From NCBI GenBank assembly GCA_963575645.1, contig OY754469.1:10558001-10622000 (forward strand): DNA of 64,000 nucleotides, in the 5' to 3' direction. Within the stretch, counting starts at the first letter, position 1. Every line of letters begins with the position of its first letter. The DNA comes from Xanthostigma xanthostigma (Eukaryota; Arthropoda; Insecta; Raphidioptera; Raphidiidae). A program made the position numbers and the translations under genes. Under the pieces are notes generated by a model. It made no database searches. It was given only the letters and a program-made list of their open reading frames with translations, and was not told where the DNA came from. This document shows, in pieces, positions 51,101 through 54,659 of the stretch.

Positions 51101-53763
51101 ATATATAGGGTGTTAAATTATTTCTATAGAAATAGTACAGTGAGTCAAGATTTTAAACCTCAGGGGTTAGGGGTGTTTGTCAAAAACTTCTCAGGGGTTA
51201 AAAATTTAGGCCGGAAATTTTAGCACTTTTACTGTACTAAAATGTCTTTTTTCTATCTTTGCTTGAGAAATGCAAGCACAACTTCTGTTATAATATACAA
51301 CTGTAGTATGTGTTAAGGCACTGTGCACTACCTGTTCGCACTGTTTTGTTATTTTAAACGTATATATTTAGACGCACGGCCATTAAATTGTACTCGGAAA
51401 TAAATATAGGTGAGATCGATTTCGCATTCGACTTTTATTGGTTTATTTAAAAACAATTCTATTAAAAAGCTCTTTTCAAAATGCGAGTTTGCGGAATTAA
51501 CAATGTAATGTGGAAGTAAGTATATAAACAATAGCCGTCATTATGTTTGTCTGCAAAATATTCGGCACAATAAATCTTTCAATGTAACTATTTTTGTGAC
51601 AATGTAAATTTCAGTCGTGATCAAGAAATCTAAGAATTACCGAAAGAATATCGTCACTTCTCAAGAATCTGTCATTAAAAAATGTCCAAAATTAAAATAC
51701 CTAATCCGATTGAGTTCGAATTAAGATGGAGTTTATCGTTTATAAAGTTAAACCAACATAAATACGAGCAAAGACGCGGGTAAAAGCTACTATTGATAAA
51801 TAAATACCTGTGGAGTCCATGTGCACGTGGGTCCGGTTGCGAGACGCGTTTGACTTTTGGAACGCGATCGCCAAATCTTTTTGGCGACAAGACGGCTCCC
51901 ATGATGAACGACACTCGACGACGATTTGGACTTCTGCATGGCCGCAGCTGCACCAGCTGTTACAGGATTAGAAGATACTGTTGAAGTCTGTTTATCTTTA
52001 TCACTATGACTTTTACCGTGCAATAAACTCGACAGAAAGGACTGGACACTGGACGGAGATGACGGAGCGGAAGGAGGAGGACTTTTGGCACCTAACAAAT
52101 CATCACCTACAGTCGTTTCAAAACTACTTCTTGAACTAGTACGTCGACTGTTATATTGATAATCTCCTTCAACGTCAGAACCAACTACTTCGTCAAACTT
52201 TAAATCTCTATAACGCAAAATCCAATCGTCCACAGTTTGACAACCTTTATTTAAACCGTCGTCGTCGCCCGGTTTTGTTATTTCACCTTTCGCTTTTATA
52301 AATCGCAAGTTTTTATCATAATTAACACGCTTAAATCTGTCCACTTTGTCTTGGTCAACACTTTTTTTACGCGCCATTCTCAGATATCGTTTAATAGTGT
52401 CGCTAACCGATTGGGATACGTCGTCGTGATCAACACTGCTCCTCCTCCGGTATCCGCCTTTACTATCTTTTTTCATTTCTTTCTGTTCCTTTTCCTGTTC
52501 GGCTACCATTTTCTTATATTCTTCTTCGATCTTCAGTAATTGCTCTTCAGAAATGGGTTCGGTTTGGATTCCACAATCGGCGATTTTTGCTTCAAAAGAA
52601 ACACTCTGGATTGCAATCAGCGGAGGTGGAGACATGGGCGGCGTATCTTTAAAAGTTGGCTTTCCAAGACGCTTCCAGCTTCCAGGTTCATGAGTATCTT
52701 CATAATCGTCGTCGTCGTCATCGTCAACAGTCTTGTAATCATCTTTCCGACTATAATGATACAAGGAACTTCTCCACTGAGGCGTCGTATGAGGATTGTA
52801 ACCACCTCCGCCTCTTGTACTTCTAAATCCTTTTGTTTTTCTAAGATCAAAGTATAGCTTTTCTAACAGTTTTCTGTCGGTGAGAAGATCTGATATAACG
52901 CGCTGCCTGTTCGGAGATTTGCTGTAATATCTACTCAGTGTTTCCAACAAGGTTTTCTGGACATGATCACCTTCAAAGTGGACACTTGTTGGTGGCGGAA
53001 CATATCTACTTGTGGACGGTTGTGCTTGAAATTGTGTGTGCGGTTGCGGTTTGTTTCCGTACATTAAATTTAAATGTTGTTGAAGTTTATCTACTAGAGC
53101 TTGATAGTCGAATGTCCCACCGCTGTCTTCGCGTTTTTCAACACCTTTATCATCATCGTGTATTTTTAGATAGTCGTGTAGCATATCAATTAATTGTTTT
53201 TCGTCGCCGTCTTCTTCACGAGTCGTTGGCAACGTTGAAGGTGACGTTTCATGTTTCCTGAGAAATGTTCTAGGACTAGTGCTCGGTTGTGGCGGAGGTT
53301 TATTCCAAAAATCTTGTTTCAACTTTTGTATGTCGAATCTCCCACCGGATATATGCTGTACGGCATATTCTCCCCTCGATTTTTTCAAATCATCACATTC
53401 GTCCGCTGAACTGGATTTTGTTCGACAACTACCACCTTTTCTATTACGACGACGCTGCGACTTGAATCCTAATGCGCCTGGATATGAGCTTTTCCTCCAT
53501 AAAAGAAATCGTGGTTCTCTTTGACATACTTCCTGGAAATATGCTTCTATTTTTGGAACGTCTTCTGGTCTATTCAGCGCGCCTTCTGGGATTAATCTTC
53601 TACCAGCGTCTGCCATATACCTCCATGTCTTTCGTGTTAGCAGCCACCGTTCCTTTGGTTTCTTGCTTTTAACTCTGGCTTTTCCCATTATAATACTGTC
53701 CGCTGAAGAGTCTCTACCGCTTGATTTTCTTCTACCTGATTTTCTGCGACCAGCGTCGGCCAT
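4556..53763 (-). CDS. ARHGAP6-like: RhoGAP protein, ARHGAP6/ARHGAP36-like, ten coding exons
   Basis: Spliced CDS, read on the minus strand: 53763-51808, 47198-47042, 43492-43379, 28366-28164, 19800-19576, 15030-14880, 9588-9445, 7450-7156, 6916-6689, 5894-4556. Every junction is GT-AG, phases agree throughout, and the total is 4812 nt (1603 aa plus stop). The RhoGAP domain spans about residues 851-1048. It has the arginine finger in GIFR (R875), K912 and R916 in [14 protein letters not shown], and the conserved Asn in NLATVFAPN. The GTPase-activating site therefore looks intact, and the protein should stimulate GTP hydrolysis by a Rho-family GTPase at the actin cytoskeleton. Upstream, [18 protein letters not shown] and [15 protein letters not shown] match the pre-GAP region I know from ARHGAP6/36. 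Residues 1-652 and 1158-1603 are low-complexity tails. RhoGAP identity is very secure, subfamily good, target GTPase unknown. Extra untranslated or alternative exons are possible. Confidence 0.9.
6190..6380 (+). repeat. 71-bp minisatellite, 2.7 copies
   Basis: Units start at 6190, 6261 and 6332 with ggattgagtgaatattcaat and are almost identical. The third is cut short after 'caaccatat'. The array lies inside the Helitron-like element. Confidence 0.9.
6520..6540 (+). repeat. (TAGA)5 microsatellite
   Basis: Five perfect tetranucleotide units near the 3' part of the Helitron-like element. Confidence 0.95.
6689..6916 (-). CDS. ARHGAP6-like: RhoGAP gene coding exon 9 (residues 1082-1157)
   Basis: Acceptor TTATTTTCAG|TACCGG, donor AAATAAG|GTACAT, 228 nt, phase 2 in and out. 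It encodes a Ser/Thr/Pro-rich segment ([19 protein letters not shown]) and then [19 protein letters not shown], which looks like a short conserved motif outside any domain I can name. Confidence 0.88.
7017..7140. repeat. Hairpin element in the 239-bp intron between exons 8 and 9
   Basis: tctttacactaacgcgggat at 7021 pairs with a reverse-complement copy at 7113-7135 (three mismatches over 23 bp). An inner stem is formed by cggattatc...cgtaatccg. It looks like a short MITE that occupies half of the intron. Confidence 0.55.
7156..7450 (-). CDS. ARHGAP6-like: RhoGAP gene coding exon 8 (residues 984-1081), end of GAP domain
   Basis: Acceptor TGTTTTAG|GCGAAT, 295 nt, donor GAATT|GTAAGC, phase 1 in and phase 2 out. 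It encodes [20 protein letters not shown], with the conserved Asn-bearing NLA...FAPN block, then [18 protein letters not shown] closing the domain near residue 1048. A tail [20 protein letters not shown] resembles the post-GAP helix of ARHGAP6-type proteins. Unspliced, the frame would stop at the TAA overlapping the donor, so splicing is needed to read on. Confidence 0.92.
8345..8559. mobile_element. Inverted-repeat MITE ('ccacggatctaaaa' family), copy 2
   Basis: Same orientation and same interior as the element at 2.56 kb, but about 90 bp shorter through an internal deletion, with an extra 'ttttagagccgtcgatactg' segment. The right end is decayed (cttccaagccttttatac). It lies in the intron between exons 7 and 8. 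Confidence 0.65.
8681..8830 (-). mobile_element. Truncated Helitron-like 3' end
   Basis: Read on the minus strand, it ends gccgtcggtagcggctag|t, matching the end of the element finishing at 43213 (ccgcgggtagcggctag|t). The inner boundary is unclear. Confidence 0.45.
9153..9276. repeat. Inverted-repeat (hairpin) element
   Basis: actggccgaaagtttgatac at 9164 is inverted near 9246-9266 (tatcaaactttcggcccctg). The arms include gcgtcatgatgccc versus ggaatcgtgactcgc. A small fold-back repeat; family not identified. Confidence 0.55.
9445..9588 (-). CDS. ARHGAP6-like: RhoGAP gene coding exon 7 (residues 936-983)
   Basis: Acceptor TTGTTCACAG|GGATAA, donor CAGTCAG|GTACGC, 144 nt, phase 1 in and out. 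The peptide [20 protein letters not shown] followed by [13 protein letters not shown] is the helical core of the RhoGAP fold (the 'LPxxNRxTL' block). Confidence 0.92.
9765..9930. mobile_element. GC-rich hAT-like insertion with 9-bp direct repeats
   Basis: atctacgat at 9765-9773 and 9922-9930 flanks about 148 bp that is far more GC-rich than its surroundings. The ends are imperfect inverted repeats (left cagcgtcagactgac; right reverse complement agggtcagacaggac). Size of duplication and ends suggest a hAT-type MITE. Confidence 0.55.
10360..10530. repeat. Inverted repeat with ~40-bp arms
   Basis: taatttattaaatatgacgt...tgtcgcgctgacgtcaaa is mirrored by tttgacatcagcgcgacaaa...ctttaataaatta, with a loop of about 85 bp. 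A probable decayed MITE. Confidence 0.5.
10588..11609 (+). mobile_element. 'ttggttgtctgtaaagtcgg' family, copy 1 (longest)
   Basis: Left end ttggttgtctgtaaagtcgg, then tttacggacgatag and ttttacgtgataacgt; right end gacgttatcacgtc followed by an A run. About 1.02 kb, with a unique interior (two 'gcatgcgccga' segments) and a local tandem array at 11452-11525. No coding frame. Confidence 0.75.
11452..11525 (+). repeat. Tandem 'ggaacgttacgcgtta' array inside copy 1
   Basis: Five imperfect units of 11-16 bp built on ggaacgttac. Other copies of the family contain only one or two ggaacgt/ggaacgttac units at this place, so the array expanded locally. Confidence 0.75.
11790..12560. mobile_element. 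Mariner/Tc1-type fold-back MITE, copy 1
   Basis: TA target duplications (11790-11791, 12559-12560) flank a 767-bp element. Its two arms of about 280 bp are near-perfect inverted repeats, from cagtgtgtccccggattgag inward to gtaggccgatcattctg. The arms carry short open frames on both strands that are mirror images, not genes. Confidence 0.85.
12928..13391 (+). mobile_element. Internally deleted mariner-like element with long inverted repeats
   Basis: Ends gggtggcgcagaggaaacgc and its reverse complement lie beside TA. The inverted repeats extend about 150 bp and the inner part includes the 3' end of a transposase frame. About 460 bp in total. Confidence 0.8.
13073..13275 (+). pseudogene. Mariner-like transposase C-terminal fragment, broken
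   Basis: The + strand frame reads [20 protein letters not shown], then [17 protein letters not shown] and [10 protein letters not shown]. This matches the C-terminal 'FFLWGY..K..VY...P.tl.eLk..I' block of mariner/Tc1-family DDE transposases. Two in-frame stops follow (after QERL and after DREAG). The catalytic region is absent, so this is a fossil. Confidence 0.82.
13938..14026 (+). repeat. tRNA-like sequence, probably a SINE head
   Basis: Box A-like ttgaccgagcggtctaaag and box B-like GGTTCTAATCC (14004-14014) are spaced as in a class II (Ser/Leu) tRNA. The acceptor ends do not pair, and box B has T where A/G is expected. It is followed by an A-rich tail, so a SINE fits better than a functional tRNA gene. 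Confidence 0.5.
14113..14357. repeat. Near-perfect long hairpin (~104-bp arms)
   Basis: aaacacgctttatatcgaac...gtgaaaaaagcgtg is inverted at 14253-14357 with only a few differences around a ~37-bp loop. No target duplication recognised. Confidence 0.8.
14880..15030 (-). CDS. ARHGAP6-like: RhoGAP gene coding exon 6 (residues 886-935)
   Basis: Acceptor TTTTTTACAG|TTAAGA, donor CACAGA|GTAAGC, 151 nt, phase 0 in and phase 1 out. It encodes the second GAP block, [19 protein letters not shown], with the conserved K912 and R916, followed by [10 protein letters not shown]. Confidence 0.93.
15552..16118. mobile_element. Decayed pogo/Tigger-like element
   Basis: Left end caggagaacctcggttatcc; right end on the reverse strand cagtagaacccttacgagc with TA after it. 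These resemble 'CAGTRGAACCTCG.TTATCC' pogo ends. No transposase frame survives. Confidence 0.45.
18062..18250 (+). repeat. Interspersed repeat ('aaaataccgaaa' family), copy 1
   Basis: Shares ggttgaaaaa, aaaaataccgaaaa, and aatcggcccaacaggaccgg with segments at 36.31-36.48 and 42.79-42.96 kb. All are in the + orientation. Boundaries are unclear. Confidence 0.6.
18798..18990 (+). mobile_element. Helitron-like 5' head fragment
   Basis: a|TCTAATATATAAAAATGGATGTC then gtctgttcctat and a 'gatttcgatgaaattttggt' motif, the usual head of such insect repeats. No matching 3' end found. Confidence 0.35.
19101..19530 (+). mobile_element. 'ttggttgtctgtaaagtcgg' family, copy 2
   Basis: Left and right ends as in copy 1; about 425 bp. 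It includes ctctctgacgtcacgcgaga and an 'aatttgatcaaccaaagc'-type interior shared with copy 6. Its right end is about 50 bp from the exon 5 splice donor. Confidence 0.8.
19576..19800 (-). CDS. ARHGAP6-like: RhoGAP gene coding exon 5 (residues 811-885), arginine finger
   Basis: Acceptor CGTTCCAG|ATTAGT, donor AGACAG|GTAAAA, exactly 225 nt, phase 0/0. It carries the start of the RhoGAP fold ([17 protein letters not shown]) and the catalytic loop [15 protein letters not shown]875 is the predicted arginine finger. The acidic/Ser stretch [11 protein letters not shown] precedes the domain. A member of the six-copy intronic repeat family ends 50 bp from its splice donor. Confidence 0.93.
20570..20646 (+). 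repeat. Weak tRNA-like sequence
   Basis: gttagcttaccgaaagatgg resembles box A and GGTTCGTATCC is close to box B, about 50 bp apart. No pairing acceptor stem. Possibly a SINE remnant. Confidence 0.3.
21599..22160 (+). mobile_element. Lepidopteran-type repeat ('gggttccgtacctcaaaagg'), copy 1, interrupted
   Basis: Starts cagggttccgtacctcaaaa and ends ggaaccctcggtgcgcgagt followed by ccgactcgcacttggccgg. The middle is replaced by a fragment of the hAT-like repeat (about 21679-21827: gggcgggcaaatcttttgat ... ccgcgggccaaaaatttac), also seen at 31.9 kb. Confidence 0.7.
22734..23315 (+). mobile_element. Mariner-like element with transposase remnant
   Basis: TA flanks 578 bp (22736-23313) whose ends are about 65-bp inverted repeats: cagtatgtaaacacgtaagg, then tgcacatagggaaatta. 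Confidence 0.82.
22952..23080 (+). pseudogene. Mariner-like transposase fragment
   Basis: The + frame includes [18 protein letters not shown], corresponding to the 'VRqFLde.FPnRWIGR' block between the second and third catalytic acids of mariner-like transposases. The catalytic motif just before it is degraded (SLFYQRTY where FQQDGAPPH is usual). It is followed by AT-rich junk. Confidence 0.72.
23395..23762 (+). mobile_element. tRNA-derived SINE, copy 1
   Basis: Head taccgagcgggatggcgtgg with box A (ggcggtgagagc) and perfect box B GGTTCGAATCC. A body is shared with the inverse copy at 27.68 kb (tgcctctcgccgagaaatgg, ttccttcattcgcccat). About 365 bp. Confidence 0.8.
24060..24843 (-). mobile_element. 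PIF/Harbinger element, internally deleted
   Basis: 3-bp TTA duplications (24060-24062, 24841-24843) flank 778 bp. The ends are inverted repeats: taggccccactcacgatcaa and its reverse complement (one mismatch), continuing through subterminal ttcagtgttcaa repeats. It carries a broken nuclease N-terminus on the minus strand. Confidence 0.88.
24221..24606 (-). pseudogene. Harbinger transposase (nuclease) N-terminal remnant, frameshifted
   Basis: Two overlapping minus-strand frames together read [20 protein letters not shown]...LDWN and then [45 protein letters not shown]. This is the typical N-terminal region of HARBI1-like nucleases. A frameshift separates them near 24412-24442, and the DDE core is deleted. 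Confidence 0.85.
25465..25947 (+). mobile_element. Helitron-like element with tRNA-Lys-like insert, copy 1
   Basis: Starts a|TCTATACTAATATATAAAG, then gctgaagagtttgtttgttt. A degraded tRNA-like segment is at 25715-25785 and a CTAG at 25944. Compared with the copies at 46.3 and 55.9 kb, the terminal 'cacccgggt' hairpin is missing, so the 3' end is truncated or recombined. Confidence 0.65.
26691..27080 (+). mobile_element. MITE with 'atatcgtcgttggttctgta' ends, copy 1
   Basis: 22-bp perfect inverted repeats (atatcgtcgttggttctgta + at) bound 390 bp. Interior (ggaaaggccaaaaagtggtt) is shared with copies at 28.61 (inverted) and 38.76 kb. No coding capacity; superfamily undetermined. Confidence 0.85.
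27244..27467 (+). mobile_element. 'ttggttgtctgtaaagtcgg' family, copy 3 (shortest)
   Basis: Both ends present, about 222 bp. The interior retains gcgctctcgcttgc, gtcaggcggaacgt and cgtgcgtgcag. Confidence 0.82.
27655..28035 (-). mobile_element. tRNA-derived SINE, copy 2
   Basis: The inverse orientation of the 23.4-kb SINE: box B appears as GGATTCGAACC on the + strand at about 27966, and the head ends near 28034. It inserts 129 bp from the exon 4 donor, in the same orientation as the host gene. Confidence 0.8.
28164..28366 (-). CDS. ARHGAP6-like: RhoGAP gene coding exon 4 (residues 743-810)
   Basis: Acceptor TTTTTTGCAG|GTAATA; 203 nt; phase 1 in, phase 0 out. It encodes [20 protein letters not shown], the conserved lead-in to the GAP domain, followed by an Arg/Ser-rich linker ending ...[11 protein letters not shown]. 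The donor is GAAGAG|GTCGGT, weaker than the other donors of this gene because positions +3 to +5 are CGG. It is the only nearby donor I found that keeps phase 0 with exon 5. Confidence 0.87.
28613..28967 (-). mobile_element. MITE with 'atatcgtcgttggttctgta' ends, copy 2
   Basis: Inverted relative to copies 1 and 3, about 355 bp, both ends intact. It lies 14 bp from the TA of the next mariner-like MITE. Confidence 0.83.
28982..29708. mobile_element. Mariner/Tc1-type fold-back MITE, copy 2
   Basis: TA duplications at both sides; the same cagtgtgtccccggattgag arms as the copy at 11.79 kb; 723 bp, with a shorter left arm and loop. Confidence 0.85.
30030..30080 (+). ncRNA. Hammerhead-ribozyme-like core (putative)
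   Basis: CTGAAGA at 30045-30051, a 5-bp palindromic stem (GGGATATCCC), then GAAA at 30063. This fits the CUGANGA - stem II - GAAA core of hammerheads found in Penelope-like and related retroelements. Stems I and III are not convincing, so activity is doubtful. Confidence 0.3.
31347..31604 (+). mobile_element. 'ttggttgtctgtaaagtcgg' family, copy 4
   Basis: The left end has lost four bases (ttattgtctgtaaagtcgg); the right end is intact; about 257 bp. It carries ctctctgacgtcacgcgaga, as copy 2 does. Confidence 0.8.
31894..32152. mobile_element. hAT-like MITE ('gggcgggcaaatctttt')
   Basis: Ends cagggcgggcaaat and atttgcccaggcctg are approximate inverted repeats; the interior repeats 'gcgggcc...agctgatgaaaattt'. 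No clean 8-bp duplication. A fragment of the same repeat is nested at 21.7 kb. Confidence 0.6.
32917..33405 (+). repeat. Left arm of long inverted repeat
   Basis: About 490 bp matching the reverse complement of 35505-36015. It contains degenerate internal repeats of 'gccgtcagatggcag' and 'attacaatatgaagctcaga'. Confidence 0.85.
34053..34735 (+). pseudogene. Non-LTR retrotransposon 3' end, 5'-truncated
   Basis: A + frame to 34508 reads [20 protein letters not shown], then [18 protein letters not shown] and [20 protein letters not shown]. This is the region after the catalytic core of LINE reverse transcriptases (the 'L.Y..PL..YG..vWG...' block followed by 'iQkr.iR.i'). A frameshift follows the stop at 34508: in the next frame [20 protein letters not shown] continues. 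The 3' tail is (TATC)n at about 34698-34723, typical of LINEs with microsatellite tails. RT catalytic residues are absent. Confidence 0.82.
34737..34937. repeat. Inverted repeat (35-bp arms) next to the LINE tail
   Basis: atctacaattgcggtagaca at 34737 is inverted at 34903-34937 (tgtctaccgcaacattgtagat). A MITE-like structure of 200 bp; class unknown. Confidence 0.6.
35505..36015 (-). repeat. Right arm of long inverted repeat
   Basis: Reverse complement of the left arm with small indels; it has one more 'gctgaacaacgtc' unit than the left arm. Confidence 0.85.
36145..36197. repeat. (TA)n microsatellite
   Basis: About 50 bp of nearly pure TA with one TTTA interruption. Confidence 0.95.
36307..36482 (+). 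repeat. Interspersed repeat ('aaaataccgaaa' family), copy 2
   Basis: Closest to the copy at 42.79 kb: tttgggcccaaaaataccga, cctttagtaatgattaaaat, and aatcggcccgacaggaccgg are shared. It is part of a nested insertion whose ends share agtgtatttgc...ttacac in inverted orientation. Confidence 0.65.
37259..38168. mobile_element. TTAA-flanked inverted-repeat element
   Basis: TTAA followed by ggacgtagtctggtgttc, and on the right the reverse complement ggacgtagtcctatgttc followed by TTAA. About 900 bp, AT-rich, no coding frame. The TTAA duplication fits piggyBac or Sola3-like groups; GG-initial ends are not canonical piggyBac. Confidence 0.6.
38545..38708. repeat. Inverted repeat (~43-bp arms)
   Basis: ataataaagatcgcaggatt...gtggacaaaaagtta is mirrored by taactttttgtccacaatcc...tttattattaattatt around a ~75-bp loop. 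Confidence 0.75.
38755..39137 (+). mobile_element. MITE with 'atatcgtcgttggttctgta' ends, copy 3
   Basis: Same orientation as copy 1. Intact ends, with an 8-bp deletion before the right end (tatgcacattacagaacc). Confidence 0.85.
40237..40510 (+). mobile_element. 'ttggttgtctgtaaagtcgg' family, copy 5
   Basis: Both ends present, about 265 bp; interior gggccgatcgtgcttctcta and gcgctctcgcttgcacg. Confidence 0.82.
40764..41222 (+). mobile_element. Pogo/Tigger-like element
   Basis: TA (40764-40765 and 41221-41222) flanks cagtgtaacctctttataac and its reverse complement (one or two mismatches); subterminal repeats of cgttataacg/ctccctataacg. A + frame at 40911-41108, ending shortly before the right end, reads [20 protein letters not shown]. 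It resembles the C-terminal tail of pogo/jerky transposases, but this is weak. Confidence 0.75.
41737..42275. mobile_element. hAT-like MITE with perfect 8-bp duplication
   Basis: gtttgtac at 41737-41744 and 42268-42275 flanks 523 bp with perfect ends tagtgatgtgccggat / atccggcacatcacta. Subterminal regions are made of 'atccgtatcc' repeats on both sides. Confidence 0.9.
42636..43213 (+). mobile_element. Helitron-like element with duplicated head
   Basis: The head aatattataaatgcgaatgt...accgatcatcatgaaacttt occurs twice (42636-42795 and 42955-43115). A piece of the 'aaaataccgaaa' repeat (42790-42957) lies between them. The 3' end ccgcgggtagcggctag|t is of Helitron type. Confidence 0.6.
43379..43492 (-). 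CDS. ARHGAP6-like: RhoGAP gene coding exon 3 (residues 705-742), short internal exon
   Basis: This exon is easy to miss because the 114-nt reading frame is short. It has a strong acceptor (TTTCTTTCAG|AAAGTG) and a near-consensus donor (GACAAAG|GTAAGA). It is symmetric (phase 1 in and out), so it inserts 38 residues between exons 2 and 4 without a frame change. The peptide is basic and includes [20 protein letters not shown], which fits the linker just before the [10 protein letters not shown] motif. The gene would also read through without it, so it could be constitutive or a cassette exon. GC content and codon quality stand out from the flanking AT-rich intron. Confidence 0.85.
43888..43990. 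repeat. Inverted repeat with hammerhead/Penelope-like motif
   Basis: tttcggcaaaaattattgac...ttcaggaccttaaaaatg is mirrored by catttttaaggtcctgaaga...ttttgccgaaa. The right arm contains CTGAAGA...GAAAC, as in the terminal hammerhead-type motifs of Penelope-like elements. Stem II is poor here. Confidence 0.45.
46278..47033 (-). mobile_element. Helitron-like element with tRNA-Lys-like insert, copy 2
   Basis: On the minus strand it runs a|TCTACACTAATATATAAAG to acccgggtgaaaccggacga, gaacgCTAG|t: a 5' TC, 3' CTAG and a GC-rich hairpin just before the end, inserted between A and T. These are Helitron hallmarks. 756 bp, no Rep/Hel coding. A tRNA-like insert lies at 46681-46757. Confidence 0.78.
46681..46757 (-). 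repeat. tRNA-Lys-like sequence inside Helitron copy 2
   Basis: The minus strand reads gcccggctagatcagtcggt, agagcatgcgactgctaat, atcagggtcatgggttcgag, ccctacgctgggcg. Box A, box B (GGTTCGAGCCC) and the acceptor stem (GCCCGGC / GCTGGGC) resemble insect tRNA-Lys(CTT). The anticodon arm is altered, so it is a pseudo-tRNA. Confidence 0.7.
47042..47198 (-). CDS. ARHGAP6-like: RhoGAP gene coding exon 2 (residues 653-704)
   Basis: The acceptor GCGTAG|GGTCAG and donor ACCG|GTATGT enclose 157 nt, phase 0 in and phase 1 out. The peptide begins [18 protein letters not shown] and continues into [18 protein letters not shown], the hallmark pre-GAP segment of ARHGAP6/36-like proteins. A Helitron-like element ends only nine bases downstream of the donor side (its 5' end is at 47033), so the splice donor sits at the very edge of a transposon insertion. 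Confidence 0.9.
47290..47465 (-). mobile_element. tRNA-derived SINE (Ser/Leu-like head)
   Basis: On the minus strand ggaatggccgagcggttaaa (box A) and gccgggttcgattcccgctg (box B) are both near consensus. The acceptor ends do not pair, and a T/A-rich tail follows. Best read as a SINE rather than a working tRNA gene. Confidence 0.6.
47728..47786 (+). repeat. 8-bp tandem repeat, 'acgtacat' type
   Basis: About seven units alternating acgtacat, acgttcat and acgtccat. Confidence 0.9.
49172..50200 (+). mobile_element. Lepidopteran-type repeat, copy 2, split by another element
   Basis: The left part (aaaaggaaaaagggaccctt ... caggtctgcaatccctt) and the right part (ccaagcttctaagtcaacgc ... gtttgtacggaacccccagt, gcgcgagtccg) are halves of the same repeat family as at 21.6 kb. 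They are separated by repeat copy 6. Confidence 0.72.
49283..49856 (+). mobile_element. 'ttggttgtctgtaaagtcgg' family, copy 6 (nested)
   Basis: About 570 bp with both ends. It shares the 'ttaacaaaccgtataattta' interior with copy 2. Its insertion within the lepidopteran-type repeat fixes its ends inside an A run on both sides. Confidence 0.85.
51808..53763 (-). CDS. ARHGAP6-like: RhoGAP gene coding exon 1 (residues 1-652), start codon
   Basis: This 1956-nt exon opens with ATG in a good context (AAAAAATGGCC) and ends CAG|GTATTT in phase 0. The protein starts with an Arg/Ser/Lys-rich stretch. A compact tryptophan-containing segment follows at about residues 36-105 ([18 protein letters not shown], then a region ending near the Pro-Gly of SSYPGALG). 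After it come long Ser/Pro/Gln-rich linkers, an acidic Asp run, a probable short coiled coil ([20 protein letters not shown]) and a basic end ([12 protein letters not shown]). The heptapeptide MADAGRR occurs twice, at residues 1-7 and 50-56. No catalytic domain is seen here. The first 105 residues look like a conserved module but I cannot name it. The start choice rests on the long open frame; the sequence directly upstream is AT-rich and non-coding. Confidence 0.88.
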
Positions 53764-54389
53764 TTTTTAAACCAACTATATAATGTCCGTTTGATAGCTT
53801 TCTGTTCAGAAAGCTCCTTTATTGCTTAAGGAAATCACCAAAGTAACCATTATTTAACAATTTTATTTTTAAGTAAGTATCTTTCAGTTAGTTGTTTTTT
53901 ATATTTTTCTTTGCCTCGATTTAGAAAATGCGTACAATGTAACTTATTCATAAATTTGTAGGAACTTTATTTTTGAAAGGAATATGCATTATTAAAAATC
54001 TGTTTATTATAATATCACAGATAATTGTTATTTACAAAACAATATTATGTATTATCACTTTTAAATTATTTCGACAGTTATAAAATCTAAATTTGAATTA
54101 TATCACAAAAGAAAACTATTAAATATTTGCAATACAGCATTTTTAAAATTTACTTTTAATTTTACAAAAATATGACACTAGTATTTGAAACACTTTTACA
54201 TTTTAAGCATCACATTTCACTTTCTTTTATTTCTTTTAATTCAGTTTCATCACTTTAAATATAGTTAACGAACCGATAATAATTAAAAACTCAACAAATA
54301 AAGTGTTCATTTTTAACTAGTTAATGCAAGTTATTTAATTATTGTGTCATAATACAATAGAAAATTCAGTAGATTAAAATTAAGAATTG
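53764..54389. other. AT-rich stretch just upstream of the start codon
   Basis: Presumably 5' UTR or a first intron. On the minus strand TTTCTGAACAG precedes AAAGCT about 45 nt before the ATG and could be an acceptor, but its polypyrimidine tract is weak. Nothing else is recognised. Confidence 0.3.
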
Positions 54390-54465
54390 TCCGTCGTGGG
54401 GTAGCGTGGACGCCCGCGGGACGGGCGGGGGGGTGCTAGAACGCTGGTGGGGAAGGTGTGCACAC
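54390..54465. promoter_or_regulatory. Second short GC-rich island upstream of the RhoGAP start
   Basis: About 75 bp of very high GC (including gacgcccgcgggacgggcgg) lies in otherwise AT-rich DNA 630 bp upstream of the start codon. It may be an alternative promoter or 5' UTR piece. No TATA box or other core element is clear. Confidence 0.35.
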
Positions 54466-54659
54466 AGTTGTACGTCTTGTCGCTGTATCACAATTCACAT
54501 ATGTCGAACGGCTCATGTAAAAAGATCGTAACTGATTTTTTTTTACAAAAATTCTACACATCTTAACGTGTACTTGACTTTAAATAAAAGAACAATTTGG
54601 TATCTAGTGAAAAGGTATTTGCATTATTTTCAGTTTTGTTTTTTTACACCTTTGTACAA

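Larger units (their letters stand above)
47199..51807 (-). other. Intron between exons 1 and 2
   Basis: 4.6 kb: a tRNA-like SINE, an 8-bp tandem array, and a lepidopteran-type repeat with repeat copy 6 nested in it. 47.8-49.1 and 50.2-51.8 kb have no recognisable content. Confidence 0.75.

Noticed and set aside
51675-53524. Several + strand and alternative-frame open frames over exon 1
   Set aside because: They are shadows of the 652-codon exon and show no independent features.
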